From Mariprofundus sp. UBA1536 (lineage in GTDB: Bacteria; Pseudomonadota; Zetaproteobacteria; Mariprofundales; Mariprofundaceae), in the NCBI GenBank assembly GCA_002323245.1, contig DCPU01000005.1:62001-126000 (forward strand): a stretch of 64,000 nucleotides of DNA. The letters run 5' to 3'. The notes beneath the pieces were generated by a model. The model was not told the origin of the DNA. It did no database searches and worked only from the letters and a program-made list of their open reading frames with translations. Of the stretch, positions 46,051 to 54,619 are shown one piece after another; within the stretch, counting starts at the first letter, position 1, and every line of letters starts with the position of its first letter. A program made the translations under genes and the position numbers.

Positions 46051-47466
46051 ATGCATACATTCGAACAATATAAAAAGTTTATTCCCCTTGAGGTGATGTC
46101 GGTTTTGCATGCTTTGGTTGCTGCGGGAGGGCAAGGCTGGCTGGTTGGCGGCAGTGCCCGCGATTTATTGTTAGGAAAAATACCATCGGATTGGGATATT
46201 GAAGTATATGGTTTGGAGGCTAAAAAGCTTGAACCTTTGCTGCGAAAGTTGGGGCAATGTGATTATGTGGGCAAACAATTTGGTGTTTATAAACTTTGGA
46301 TAGCGATTGAAGGCAAGGCAAAACTCAATCTTGAAATCGATATTGCACTGCCCAGAACGGAAATAAAAGCAGGGCACGGGCATGTTGGTTTCACAGTTCA
46401 GAGTGATCCTTTCATCATGCCTGAACAGGCAAGCTTGCGACGCGATTTTACAATCAATGCCATGATGTTTGATGCTATTGAAGATGCTTGGCTGGACCTG
46501 CATAACGGGCAAATGGATTTGCATGCGAAGTTGCTTCGTCATGTTTCCTCAGCCTTTGTAGAGGATCCACTGAGGCCACTGCGGGCGATGCAGCTTGCTG
46601 CGCGATTTGGTTTGAAGTTGGATAGTCAAACAGCGGCGCTTTGTGCGCAGATGTTGTCAGAAGCATCATCGTTGCCGACTTCTCGTATTTGGCAGGAATG
46701 GAAAAAATGGGCTTTAGCGCCTTATCCGTCGTTTGGGTTGAATGCTTTCCACGATATGGGTTGGTTGCCCAATTATTCGGAATTAAATGCTTTGATTGAT
46801 TGCCCACAAGATAAAAAATGGCACCCCGAAGGTGATGTGTGGACCCATACGAAATTGGTGCTTGATGCTATGGCCAGCATTTGTGACAGGGAGCAGAGCT
46901 CTGCGGATGAGCGATTGATTTTGATGTTAGCAGCCTTGGTGCATGACTTGGGTAAGCCGCAAACGACACGAGTGGATGCGAAAGGTCATGTGAGTTGTGT
47001 TGATCATGAACATGTCGGTGTTGAAATTGCACGAGACTTTCTGTTCTCTTTGGGTTGCCCTAAAAAAATCGTGGCAGTGGTGATGCCTCTTGTGGCGCAG
47101 CATGTGCTGCATTTTGCGCAAAGCCCTGAGCCAGCCAATGTGCGCCATCTCGCCCATAGGCTTTACCCTGCCAATATCCATCTTTGGGAAATGCTCACTG
47201 AAGCCGATGCTGCAGGCTGCCCGCCTTTGCCCGCTTCGCGACCAGCTTTGATATGGCGAGAGCTTGCTTTGGCGAACGATTGTTTGATGTTTAGCGTGAA
47301 GCCTATTGTCACAGGTAAGATGCTTTTGATTCATGCAGTGTCACCATCTCCGAGGATGGGTGAGTTGTTAAATCAAGCTTATCTCGCCCAGATGAATGGA
47401 TATTTTACTGATGAGGCTTCAGCACATCGTTGGCTTGAAAAAACACTGTTGCAAGAAAGGGTATAA
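46051..47466 (+). CDS. cca: CCA-adding tRNA nucleotidyltransferase with HD domain
   Basis: 471 residues. The class II nucleotidyltransferase head has LVGGSARDLLLGKIPSDWDIEVYG (about 30-54) and RRDFTINAMMFD with the RRD base-selection element. DPLRPLRAMQLAARFGL follows. The C-terminal half has an HD domain (LAALVHDLGKPQT, HEHVGVEIA), as in the multifunctional E. coli enzyme. It builds or repairs the CCA end; the one tRNA gene here encodes its own CCA. No operon partner. Confidence 0.94.
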   Translation: MHTFEQYKKFIPLEVMSVLHALVAAGGQGWLVGGSARDLLLGKIPSDWDIEVYGLEAKKLEPLLRKLGQCDYVGKQFGVYKLWIAIEGKAKLNLEIDIALPRTEIKAGHGHVGFTVQSDPFIMPEQASLRRDFTINAMMFDAIEDAWLDLHNGQMDLHAKLLRHVSSAFVEDPLRPLRAMQLAARFGLKLDSQTAALCAQMLSEASSLPTSRIWQEWKKWALAPYPSFGLNAFHDMGWLPNYSELNALIDCPQDKKWHPEGDVWTHTKLVLDAMASICDREQSSADERLILMLAALVHDLGKPQTTRVDAKGHVSCVDHEHVGVEIARDFLFSLGCPKKIVAVVMPLVAQHVLHFAQSPEPANVRHLAHRLYPANIHLWEMLTEADAAGCPPLPASRPALIWRELALANDCLMFSVKPIVTGKMLLIHAVSPSPRMGELLNQAYLAQMNGYFTDEASAHRWLEKTLLQERV

Positions 47467-47517
47467 GAGCGCAGGGTGCCACTTGTTCGAAAAATAGTGG
47501 TTTTTTAGAGGTGCCTT

Positions 47518-48258
47518 TTGGCTCATTATCGTAGGTTTTCTGATACATCCGTAAGTGAAAAATTGTTGGATTCCATGTTTCTGCTCATGATAGGTCTTGC
47601 TTACCTTTTTGCGTTGCTGCATATGTACTATTCGCATGAGGGCCGTGATGGAAAGCCGGGTTTGTCGGTAGATGATGTCATGATTGCTTATTCAGGAAGC
47701 CATGACCAAACACGTTTGGGTGCAGCGATCAATGGCCCTATGGGTATAAACCTGCCATCGGATGCCGCCAAGTTGGAAATTCTAGATTGGATTAACAGTG
47801 GCGCAACCGAAGAGATATATGATTCAAGAATTCGGATGATTTTTGATGATAATTGCATTGGTTGTCACTCCGTTGAAAGCGGTATGAATATTCCATCATT
47901 GGAAAGTTATGCCAATGTTATAGCACTGACCGAGCAAGACACAGGTGCTACGATTCCAGCCTTGGTGCGTGTATCACATATTCATTTGTTTGGTATTGCT
48001 TTTATTCTGTTTTTCGTGGGTAGAATTTTCTTGCTATGTGAGTTACCAGCATTTTGGAAACGTGTTGCGGTGATTGTGCCGTTCGTAGCGGTTATTCTTG
48101 ATATTTTATCTTGGTATATTACCAAAATTATCCCTGAATTTGCTTATGTTGTTGTGCTTTCTGGCGGACTCATGGGCGTTTCGCTCTGGGTGCAAATTTT
48201 GTTGTCGGTTTATCAGATGTGGTTGTACAAGGCTAAATCTGTATTAACTGAAGTGTAG
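47518..48258 (+). CDS. Membrane-bound monohaem cytochrome c-like protein
   Basis: 246 residues from TTG 47518 (AGAGGTG upstream). One membrane segment near the N-terminus (about 22-42), a periplasmic loop with a single haem-binding site CIGCH (about 119-123) and three or four C-terminal membrane segments (about 150-172, 180-205, 212-240). HIHLFGIAFILFFVGRIF carries histidines that could bind quinol or haem b. I do not recognise a named family. It heads a three-gene cytochrome c run, so it may connect the quinone pool with the two soluble cytochromes downstream. Confidence 0.8.
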   Translation: MAHYRRFSDTSVSEKLLDSMFLLMIGLAYLFALLHMYYSHEGRDGKPGLSVDDVMIAYSGSHDQTRLGAAINGPMGINLPSDAAKLEILDWINSGATEEIYDSRIRMIFDDNCIGCHSVESGMNIPSLESYANVIALTEQDTGATIPALVRVSHIHLFGIAFILFFVGRIFLLCELPAFWKRVAVIVPFVAVILDILSWYITKIIPEFAYVVVLSGGLMGVSLWVQILLSVYQMWLYKAKSVLTEV

Positions 48259-48273
48259 AAAAGGAGAAGTGAA

Positions 48274-48573
48274 ATGAAAAAAATGATGCAACTGGGCTTG
48301 GTTATTTCAACCGTATTAATGGGTGCGACTGTAACGTATGCAAATGACGCGGCTGAAGGTATTGATGCCGCCAAACTTTTTAAAAAGAAATGTGCGATGT
48401 GCCATGCTATTGATAAAAATAAAACTGGGCCTGCTGTAAAAGGTATGAATTCTGATTCTGAAGCATTAAGGTCTGCCATTACCAATGGTCAAAACCGTAT
48501 GCCAAAATTTGGTGAAAAGTTTTCTGCTGAAGAGATTGATGCCTTGGTTTTGTATATCCAAGCGCAAAAATAA
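48274..48573 (+). CDS. Small periplasmic cytochrome c (class I)
   Basis: 99 residues. Signal peptide (KKMMQLGLVISTVLMGATVTYA), one haem motif CAMCH at about 45-49 and the distal Met in NRMPKFGEKF. It is a c-type electron carrier of the cytochrome c5/c553 size class. AAGGAGAAG precedes the start, and the gene follows the membrane cytochrome by 15 bases. Confidence 0.92.
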   Translation: MKKMMQLGLVISTVLMGATVTYANDAAEGIDAAKLFKKKCAMCHAIDKNKTGPAVKGMNSDSEALRSAITNGQNRMPKFGEKFSAEEIDALVLYIQAQK

Positions 48574-48594
48574 AGAAGATATTCTGGAGGGAGT

Positions 48595-49410
48595 ATGCTG
48601 AAAAAAGTTGGAATGTTTGTTGGGATGTTTTCCCTATTGATAGGTGGTGCTGTCGCTGAAGAAATGCCTGGAAAGGCATTGTTTAAAGCCAATTGCGCTT
48701 CTTGTCATGGCATGGACGGAAAAGTTTCGGAGATGGGACAAGCGCTCAAACCTTATCCAGCACGCGACCTCACAGCCTTGGCTGAAATTGTCGATCGTGA
48801 TGAGTTTCGCCGCATTATTGCTTATGGTATTCAAGGTACGGCCATGACACCTAAAAAGTATGATTTGGACGAGCATGACATTGAAGATGTGATTGATTAT
48901 ATCCAAACCTTTGAACGTAAAGTGGACTTGGCTATGGGCAAAAAACGTTTTGAAGCTGTTTGCTCTACATGCCATGGCATGGACGGTCGTGCAAAAACCG
49001 GCATGGGCGCTAAAAACTTGGTGTATTCAACACTGAGTCTACATGATGTGGCGCACACCATTCGTTATGGTCGTGCCAACACCATCATGACAGGTAAACG
49101 CCACCAATTGAGCAATGATGATATACAAGATATTTCCCATTATGTGCATGAGCTTCGTTATCAGGCCGATGCCAAGAAAGGTAAGAAGTTGTTTGCTTCA
49201 ACGTGTCAGTCTTGCCATAGCACCCCTTCTAAAATTGCCCTCACAGGCAACCTTGCGCATAAATCTTCAGTTTCTGAGCTTAGTGATTACGCTTTAAACC
49301 TACGTATTCGTCATGGTCGCCATGTGAATCGTGCGGGTCAAAAAGTTGCGCATTTGAGTGAAGATGACTCTCAAGATTTGATTGCTTACATTCGTAAAGA
49401 GATAAAATAA
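48595..49410 (+). CDS. Triple-domain cytochrome c
   Basis: 271 residues with a signal peptide and three successive cytochrome c domains, each with a haem site: NCASCHGMDGK (about 34), VCSTCHGMDGRAK (about 122) and TCQSCHS (about 204). The first two domains have candidate distal Met ligands (GTAMTPKKY, NTIMTGKRH); the third has none in the usual place (GRHVNRAGQK, with His instead), so its haem may be bis-His. It follows the small cytochrome c by 21 bases with GGAGGGAG. Confidence 0.9.
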   Translation: MLKKVGMFVGMFSLLIGGAVAEEMPGKALFKANCASCHGMDGKVSEMGQALKPYPARDLTALAEIVDRDEFRRIIAYGIQGTAMTPKKYDLDEHDIEDVIDYIQTFERKVDLAMGKKRFEAVCSTCHGMDGRAKTGMGAKNLVYSTLSLHDVAHTIRYGRANTIMTGKRHQLSNDDIQDISHYVHELRYQADAKKGKKLFASTCQSCHSTPSKIALTGNLAHKSSVSELSDYALNLRIRHGRHVNRAGQKVAHLSEDDSQDLIAYIRKEIK

Positions 49411-49411
49411 T

Positions 49412-50827
49412 ATGAACGTAGTTCCGAAAAGCGCCACCCAATTGGGTGGCGCTGATCTTTTCGACTTGGCACTTATTAAAAAGCATGACAAGTCTGGCCC
49501 ACGCTATACATCTTATCCAACAGCGCCGATGTTTCATGCTGGTATTAATGCAAAAACCTATGCCGAAACATTAAGTTATGTGGCAACACAACAGGCACCA
49601 CTTTCGCTTTATATCCATATTCCCTTTTGTAATACCGTTTGCTACTACTGTGGCTGCAACAAAATTGTCACCAAGCAGTATGATAGAGCGGCGCCTTATT
49701 TGGATTTGCTGTTTAAAGAAATTGATAAGGTTGCCAGTTTGGTAGGTAAAACCAGGCCAGTGACGCAACTGCATTTTGGCGGCGGAACCCCGACCTTTTT
49801 GAATGATGTGCAAATTCGTGCGCTGATGGGCAAATTACGCGAGTCGTTTCAATTTGTTGATGATGCTGATGCTGAATACAGCATTGAAATGGATCCGCGT
49901 GAATGCACGCCGGAAACGGTAAAAACATTGCGTGAAGTTGGTTTTAATCGCATGAGTATGGGGGTGCAAGACTTTGACCCGAGTGTGCAAAAATCAGTCA
50001 ATCGGATTCAGAGTAAAGAAGTGACACTTCAAGTGCTGGATGATGCTCGCGCTGAAGGTTTTCGCTCGATGAACATCGATTTGATGTACGGCTTGCCGCA
50101 TCAAACGGTGGAAACTTTTGATGCTACGCTAGATACGATTATCGAATTTAGCCCAGACCGTATCGCTTTATTTAATTACGCGCATTTACCGGAAATGTTT
50201 ATGCCGCAGCGCCGTATTGATGAGAAGGCAATGCCAACGCCGCAAGAAAAGTTGAACATCCTAGAGCACAGCATCAATAAGCTGCTGGATGCTGGATATG
50301 TGTTTATCGGCATGGATCATTTTGCCAAACCCAATGATGAGCTCACCATTGCCCAGCAAAAGGGTGAGTTGTATCGAAATTTCCAGGGTTACTCCACACA
50401 AGCTGATTGCGATTTGATTGGCTTGGGTTTGACCTCGATTGGTTATGTGGGTGGTAGTTTCTTTCAGAATTATAAAGATATGGATGCGTACACCAAGGCT
50501 ATTGAAGAAGATGGTTTGGCAGTGTTTAAAGGTTATACCTTATCCGCAGAAGATCATTTGCGCCGTGCGGTTATCATGCGTTTGATGTGTGACTTTGCGC
50601 TTGATTTCACCATGTTTGAGCAGCGCTATGGTATTATCTTCAAAAAGCATTTCCTTGACGCATTTGAAGATTTAAAAACGATGGAAGAGGATGGCTTGCT
50701 GACGATGACCGATACCAGTTTACAGGTTTTGCCTGCTGGTCGGTTGATGATTCGCAATGTTGCTATGGTCTTTGATGAGCATTTAAGACTGAAAGCGCAG
50801 CAAAATAGTTTCTCCAAGGTACTTTGA
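49412..50827 (+). CDS. hemN: Oxygen-independent coproporphyrinogen III oxidase
   Basis: 471 residues. Radical-SAM enzyme with the [4Fe-4S] motif PFCNTVCYYCGCN (Cys 73, 77, 80 plus Cys 82), matching true HemN rather than HemW. LIKKHDKSGPRYTSYPTAP near residue 21 is the HemN start signature; HFGGGTPTFL, GFNRMSMGVQDFDPSVQK and MDHFAKP are further marks. The gene begins one base after the triple-haem cytochrome, and a perfect palindrome sits over its first codons. It makes haem without O2, matched by hemJ upstream at 23.7 kb. Confidence 0.96.
   Translation: MNVVPKSATQLGGADLFDLALIKKHDKSGPRYTSYPTAPMFHAGINAKTYAETLSYVATQQAPLSLYIHIPFCNTVCYYCGCNKIVTKQYDRAAPYLDLLFKEIDKVASLVGKTRPVTQLHFGGGTPTFLNDVQIRALMGKLRESFQFVDDADAEYSIEMDPRECTPETVKTLREVGFNRMSMGVQDFDPSVQKSVNRIQSKEVTLQVLDDARAEGFRSMNIDLMYGLPHQTVETFDATLDTIIEFSPDRIALFNYAHLPEMFMPQRRIDEKAMPTPQEKLNILEHSINKLLDAGYVFIGMDHFAKPNDELTIAQQKGELYRNFQGYSTQADCDLIGLGLTSIGYVGGSFFQNYKDMDAYTKAIEEDGLAVFKGYTLSAEDHLRRAVIMRLMCDFALDFTMFEQRYGIIFKKHFLDAFEDLKTMEEDGLLTMTDTSLQVLPAGRLMIRNVAMVFDEHLRLKAQQNSFSKVL
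49430..49453. repeat. Perfect 24-base palindrome across the first codons of hemN
   Basis: The arm AGCGCCACCCAA (49430-49441) is followed directly by its exact reverse complement. It lies 18 bases after the hemN ATG and about 20 bases after the cytochrome stop. It could be a terminator of the cytochrome operon, a translation-blocking hairpin for hemN or a protein-binding site. No T run follows. Confidence 0.75.
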
Positions 50828-50830
50828 AAG

Positions 50831-51340
50831 ATGAAGGATATCGTAGTGCCTGTGCCAGAACGGTTTTTAAGTGATGCCTACTTAAACGTTCTTGAGTCTT
50901 CACCAAGCCAGCTTCTTTGTGATTTTGATGATGAAGCGATGGTTCAGATGAAAGCTATGGCAGTGACTGGCTACCCCGATGAGATTTGTGGGCTGTTGGT
51001 GGGAACAAGCTCTGCGTTAGGTTGGCATGTTCAATCTGTGCACCAAGTGACGAATATCAATGAAGAGCGCGCAGCGGATCGCTTTCAACTTGACCCTGCC
51101 GGTTACCAAGCTGTTGATAAATCTTTACGCGGTTCGGGCCAAGAAATTATTGGCGTATTTCATTCACACCCTGATTGCCCTGCACAACCTTCGCCAACGG
51201 ATTTGCAAAGCGCTTGGGAAGGTTTTATCTATCCTATTATTAGCGTTTGCCAAGGCCAAGTTGCTGAAGTTAACGGTTGGGTATTGAGCAATGATGTGGC
51301 TGAAGGTGGCCGTTTTCAGGCATTGCGTCTTCAACCTTGA
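50831..51340 (+). CDS. JAMM/MPN-type metalloprotease (Mec family)
   Basis: 169 residues. JAMM metal site: Glu in YPDEICGLLVG and the motif HSHPDCPAQPSPTD. Related bacterial proteins (Mec) release sulfur-carrier proteins or cysteine from them. The first 35 residues are extra to the domain and not recognised. No sulfur-carrier partner (cysO/cysM/moeB) adjoins; the gene lies three bases after hemN and its stop overlaps the TPR gene start. Confidence 0.88.
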   Translation: MKDIVVPVPERFLSDAYLNVLESSPSQLLCDFDDEAMVQMKAMAVTGYPDEICGLLVGTSSALGWHVQSVHQVTNINEERAADRFQLDPAGYQAVDKSLRGSGQEIIGVFHSHPDCPAQPSPTDLQSAWEGFIYPIISVCQGQVAEVNGWVLSNDVAEGGRFQALRLQP

Positions 51341-53124
51341 GAGCTTTACCTTTGTGGATGCAATTTTTCTTTTGCACAATTTTATTGGTTCTTTTTTCCG
51401 GCTGTCAGAGCACGCCAAAAGCAGATTCTGCGAGTGAGCCTAAAGTTAACACCAAACAGACAGCTGAAAATGAGCCATCATCAGTTTCGCTTGAGCGTAT
51501 GGACGTCGAGTTTTTATACCTAGCATCACAAAATGCACTTAGCCAAGGTCAACCGACTTTGGCGATTCAATTCTTACAAGCGATTTTGCAAAAAGATGAA
51601 CTAGCATTCACACCACGTTTGGAATTAGCAAACTTGCTTTTATCCACCAATCATGTGCTTGAAGCACGCCATGTGATTGAAGCGATGCCTGCATCGGTAC
51701 AAGATTCACTTGCTGGTGAGGATTTGGCTGAATACCAGATGCTCTATGCGCAAATACTCATTACCAACAATGCATTAGCCCAAGCAGCAGAGATGTTGCA
51801 GGCATTCATTGATGTGAATCCTGATTTTGTGAAAGCAAGATTATTGTTGGTGCGCTTGGAAGTAAGTCGCGAGCAGTTTGTGCGAGCCCATGCCTTGCTG
51901 CATGATGGTATTAAGCGCCATGAGCACTTGCAGTTGCGTCAGTATCAGGTGCAGCTGTATATGGAGCAGGGTAACTACAAGCAAGCCGACCAAGTGTTGG
52001 CAAAAATGCAGCAGCTTTTTCCTAATGAAGAAAATGTTGTGCTCCAGCGAAGCGAGCTTGCTGCCCAACGTGGCGAAGATTTGAAAGCGTATGAGTTGCT
52101 GCGCATTTTTATTTCCGGCCATGCCGATTCGGCAAATCAATCGTATGCATTATTGGCTGATTTATATATGCGTAAGCAGCGCTACGACGATGCAATCAAA
52201 ACATATAATGAGATGCTCTTATTAACGGCAGACTCGGCTGAAGTGCACCTTTCGCTGGGGCGCCTTTATTATCAGCGTGGTGATTATGCGTTGGCGAAAT
52301 CATCATTTGAACAAGCTGTTTCTATTCTTGCACCTAGCCAAAATGAAAACGAGATGTCGAATGAATTGGCTTCAGCTTATTTTTACTTGGGGGCAAGTTT
52401 AGAAGCGGCGCATCATTGGCAGGAAGCGATACCATACTATGAAAAGTTGGCGCCAAACCATGATTCTTATTTGGACGCACAAATCAGATTGGCTAGTGTC
52501 GATTTAACCTTAAAAAACACAAACAAGGTTGAAAAGCGATTGGCTGAGCTGAAAAAAGGCTACCCCGACAACTTGGAAATAGCTGAATTATATGTCGCTT
52601 TACGCATGCAGCAGAAAGAATATCAGTTGCTGATTGATGAATCAGAGCCTGCTCTTGATTTGGGTTTTTCTGCGATGCTGATGTTTAATCGGGCGATTGC
52701 CTATGAATCACTCAAACAATTTGAATCCCTTGATCAAACCTTAGATAAATTATTGTCTCAGAAGCCAGACCATAGCGAGGCTTTGAATTTTTACGGTTAT
52801 AGCCTCGCCGATCGTGGGATTCGATTGTCTGATGCTGAAAAGATGATTCAACGGGCGCTACAAATTAAACCTGATGATGGTTATTATCTCGATTCATTGG
52901 CTTGGGTGTATTTCCAAAACAAGCAGTATGGTTTGGCTGTGAAAACACAGTTGTTGGCAGTGCAAAATGTGATCGATGATCCGGTGATGTACGAACACCT
53001 CGGTGATATGTACTGGAAAGCAGGGGATCAAGACAAAGCTAAGCTAAATTGGAATAAAGCATTGCAACTTGGTCACGAAGAGAAGGATGTGATCAAGAAA
53101 AAAATTGAGGTTGGCTTGCCATAA
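51337..53124 (+). CDS. TPR-repeat lipoprotein
   Basis: 595 residues from TTG 51337, which overlaps the preceding stop; ATG 51358 is a good alternative. The N-terminus is a lipoprotein signal (CTILLVLFSGC). From residue about 50 to the end it is built of tetratricopeptide repeats, the clearest being SYALLADLYMRKQRYDDAIKTYNEML, VHLSLGRLYYQRGDYALAKSSFEQA and DSLAWVYFQNKQYGLAVKTQL in pieces. TPR-lolB-ispE is a common gene order. The protein is an outer-membrane adaptor of unknown partner. Confidence 0.9.
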   Translation: MRALPLWMQFFFCTILLVLFSGCQSTPKADSASEPKVNTKQTAENEPSSVSLERMDVEFLYLASQNALSQGQPTLAIQFLQAILQKDELAFTPRLELANLLLSTNHVLEARHVIEAMPASVQDSLAGEDLAEYQMLYAQILITNNALAQAAEMLQAFIDVNPDFVKARLLLVRLEVSREQFVRAHALLHDGIKRHEHLQLRQYQVQLYMEQGNYKQADQVLAKMQQLFPNEENVVLQRSELAAQRGEDLKAYELLRIFISGHADSANQSYALLADLYMRKQRYDDAIKTYNEMLLLTADSAEVHLSLGRLYYQRGDYALAKSSFEQAVSILAPSQNENEMSNELASAYFYLGASLEAAHHWQEAIPYYEKLAPNHDSYLDAQIRLASVDLTLKNTNKVEKRLAELKKGYPDNLEIAELYVALRMQQKEYQLLIDESEPALDLGFSAMLMFNRAIAYESLKQFESLDQTLDKLLSQKPDHSEALNFYGYSLADRGIRLSDAEKMIQRALQIKPDDGYYLDSLAWVYFQNKQYGLAVKTQLLAVQNVIDDPVMYEHLGDMYWKAGDQDKAKLNWNKALQLGHEEKDVIKKKIEVGLP

Positions 53125-53633
53125 TGCTTGTGCGCTTGCTGCTCTTGGGTCTCATGTTTTTTTCACTGTCTTTTTGTGTGAAGCATGAAATGGTTGCTAA
53201 ATTTGAACCCAAGCAGGATTTTTCTGGCCGTTTATTGGTGATGGATCAAAAGCATCGCTTTCAACTTGATATGGATTGGGCAGGAGATGCCAAACAAGGT
53301 AATGTGCGGCTTACGCATGGCCTGAGTGGGCGAATTGTGGATGTGCGCTGGATGAATGAAACCATGCGTTGGCGAGATAATCAGCAATCGCTTTCGTGGC
53401 AAATGTTGACTGTAGACGAATTGTTGGACATGGGCGTGATATTTCCGCCGTGGGTGATGGCTAAAATCTTTGCTGGAGACCTTCCTGCAACCATGATGAG
53501 CAAAGATCAGCGCACGTGGCAAGGTAAGCTTGCAGAACACGAGCTTAAAATTATTTGGGCCAGTGCGCAGCAAAAGGTTGAGTTGGTTGATTTAAAGCGT
53601 GGTAAGAAAGCTGTGGTGATGTTTGATGAATGA
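53124..53633 (+). CDS. lolB: Outer-membrane lipoprotein insertion protein LolB
   Basis: 169 residues with a lipobox (FSLSFC). It is short and divergent, but position before ispE, length and pattern (FSGRLLVMDQKHRFQLDMDW, LTVDELLDMGVIFPPW) match LolB, which receives lipoproteins from LolA and places them in the outer membrane. The start shares a base with the TPR gene stop. LolB is the destination step for the several lipoproteins in this window. Confidence 0.78.
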   Translation: MLVRLLLLGLMFFSLSFCVKHEMVAKFEPKQDFSGRLLVMDQKHRFQLDMDWAGDAKQGNVRLTHGLSGRIVDVRWMNETMRWRDNQQSLSWQMLTVDELLDMGVIFPPWVMAKIFAGDLPATMMSKDQRTWQGKLAEHELKIIWASAQQKVELVDLKRGKKAVVMFDE

Positions 53634-54492
53634 ATATTTTGCACCAGCAAAAGTGAATTTGCATTTGGCCATCACCAATGTGCGTGATGATGGTTACCAT
53701 GAACTGGATACCAGCTTTGTATTTACCGACCTTCATGATGTGCTCACTATCAGGCTTGCTTCAGATTTGCAGGTGCGCTGCTCCATACCTGCCTTTGATG
53801 GCCCATTGAATCTGGTGCATCAAATATTGAGTGCGTTCCGTATTAAATATCAAGTGAAGCAAGGTTTGGATGTATTTATTAAAAAAAATATTCCAGCGCA
53901 AGCAGGTTTGGGTGGCGGCTCTTCAGATGCAGCAACTGCGCTTTTGGTTGCGAATCGTTTATGGGGCGTTGGTGCGAGTCCACAAGAGTTGATAAATTTT
54001 GCGGTGCCATTCGGTGCTGATATTCCTTGCTTTTTGTTTGGCAAAGCCAGTGCGGCTAAAGGTATAGGCGAGCGCTTAGTTGCATATACGGGTCAAATTC
54101 CTGACCAGTGTATGGTGTTAGCATGGCCTGGTGAGGGTGTTTCTACAGTCCAAGCTTTTGCACATTTTGACCGAAATAAATTTCATGCGTTGACGGAAGA
54201 AAAAGCAGCGGCTAAAGTGCGCGCCCGTTCGGATGGTGATGGTTTTGAAATGGGTTTTAATGACCTGGAGCAAAGCGCAGTGACAATCTGCGCACCTTTG
54301 GCAAAGATGCTAAAAGTGATGCGCGAAAGGTCTGAACGAGCTTGGATGAGTGGTAGCGGTTCGGCCTGTGTGGCGGCGTGTGGTTCGCTTGATCAAGCAG
54401 AAAATGTAGTAAGGGTTTTGCAGTCGCAAAACTTAGCAACATGGACGCATATTGGACGTTTTGTTCGAGAGCATCCTTTAGTGAAAGAGTAA
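53626..54492 (+). CDS. ispE: 4-diphosphocytidyl-2-C-methyl-D-erythritol kinase
   Basis: 288 residues from ATG 53626 (TTG one codon earlier also open). MEP-pathway kinase of the GHMP family: FAPAKVNLHLAITNVRDDGYHELDT near the start, ATP loop PAQAGLGGGSSDAATALL (about 90-106) and motif 3 MSGSGSACVAAC. It overlaps lolB by eight bases and is followed by tRNA-Gln and prs, a classical order. Confidence 0.96.
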   Translation: MNEYFAPAKVNLHLAITNVRDDGYHELDTSFVFTDLHDVLTIRLASDLQVRCSIPAFDGPLNLVHQILSAFRIKYQVKQGLDVFIKKNIPAQAGLGGGSSDAATALLVANRLWGVGASPQELINFAVPFGADIPCFLFGKASAAKGIGERLVAYTGQIPDQCMVLAWPGEGVSTVQAFAHFDRNKFHALTEEKAAAKVRARSDGDGFEMGFNDLEQSAVTICAPLAKMLKVMRERSERAWMSGSGSACVAACGSLDQAENVVRVLQSQNLATWTHIGRFVREHPLVKE

Positions 54493-54498
54493 ACATAT

Positions 54499-54573
54499 TG
54501 GGGCGTAGCCAAGCGGTAAGGCAGCAGGTTTTGATCCTGTCATGCGGAGGTTCGAATCCTCCCGCCCCAGCCA
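54499..54573 (+). tRNA. tRNA-Gln (anticodon TTG)
   Basis: A 75-base cloverleaf: acceptor TGGGGCG with CGCCCCA, D arm with AGCGGTA, anticodon loop TTTTGAT giving TTG, T arm GGAGG-TTCGAAT-CCTCC, discriminator G and encoded CCA. It sits between ispE and prs as in many Proteobacteria. No integrase or att repeat adjoins. Confidence 0.97.
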
Positions 54574-54619
54574 GTTTTTTGAATGATTCTCGTATGATAC
54601 ATGCGGAGGCTTTAGTTTG

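Noticed and set aside
54499..54573. tRNA-Gln as integration site for a mobile element
   Set aside because: No integrase or repeated 3' end is nearby; ispE-tRNA-prs is a normal order.
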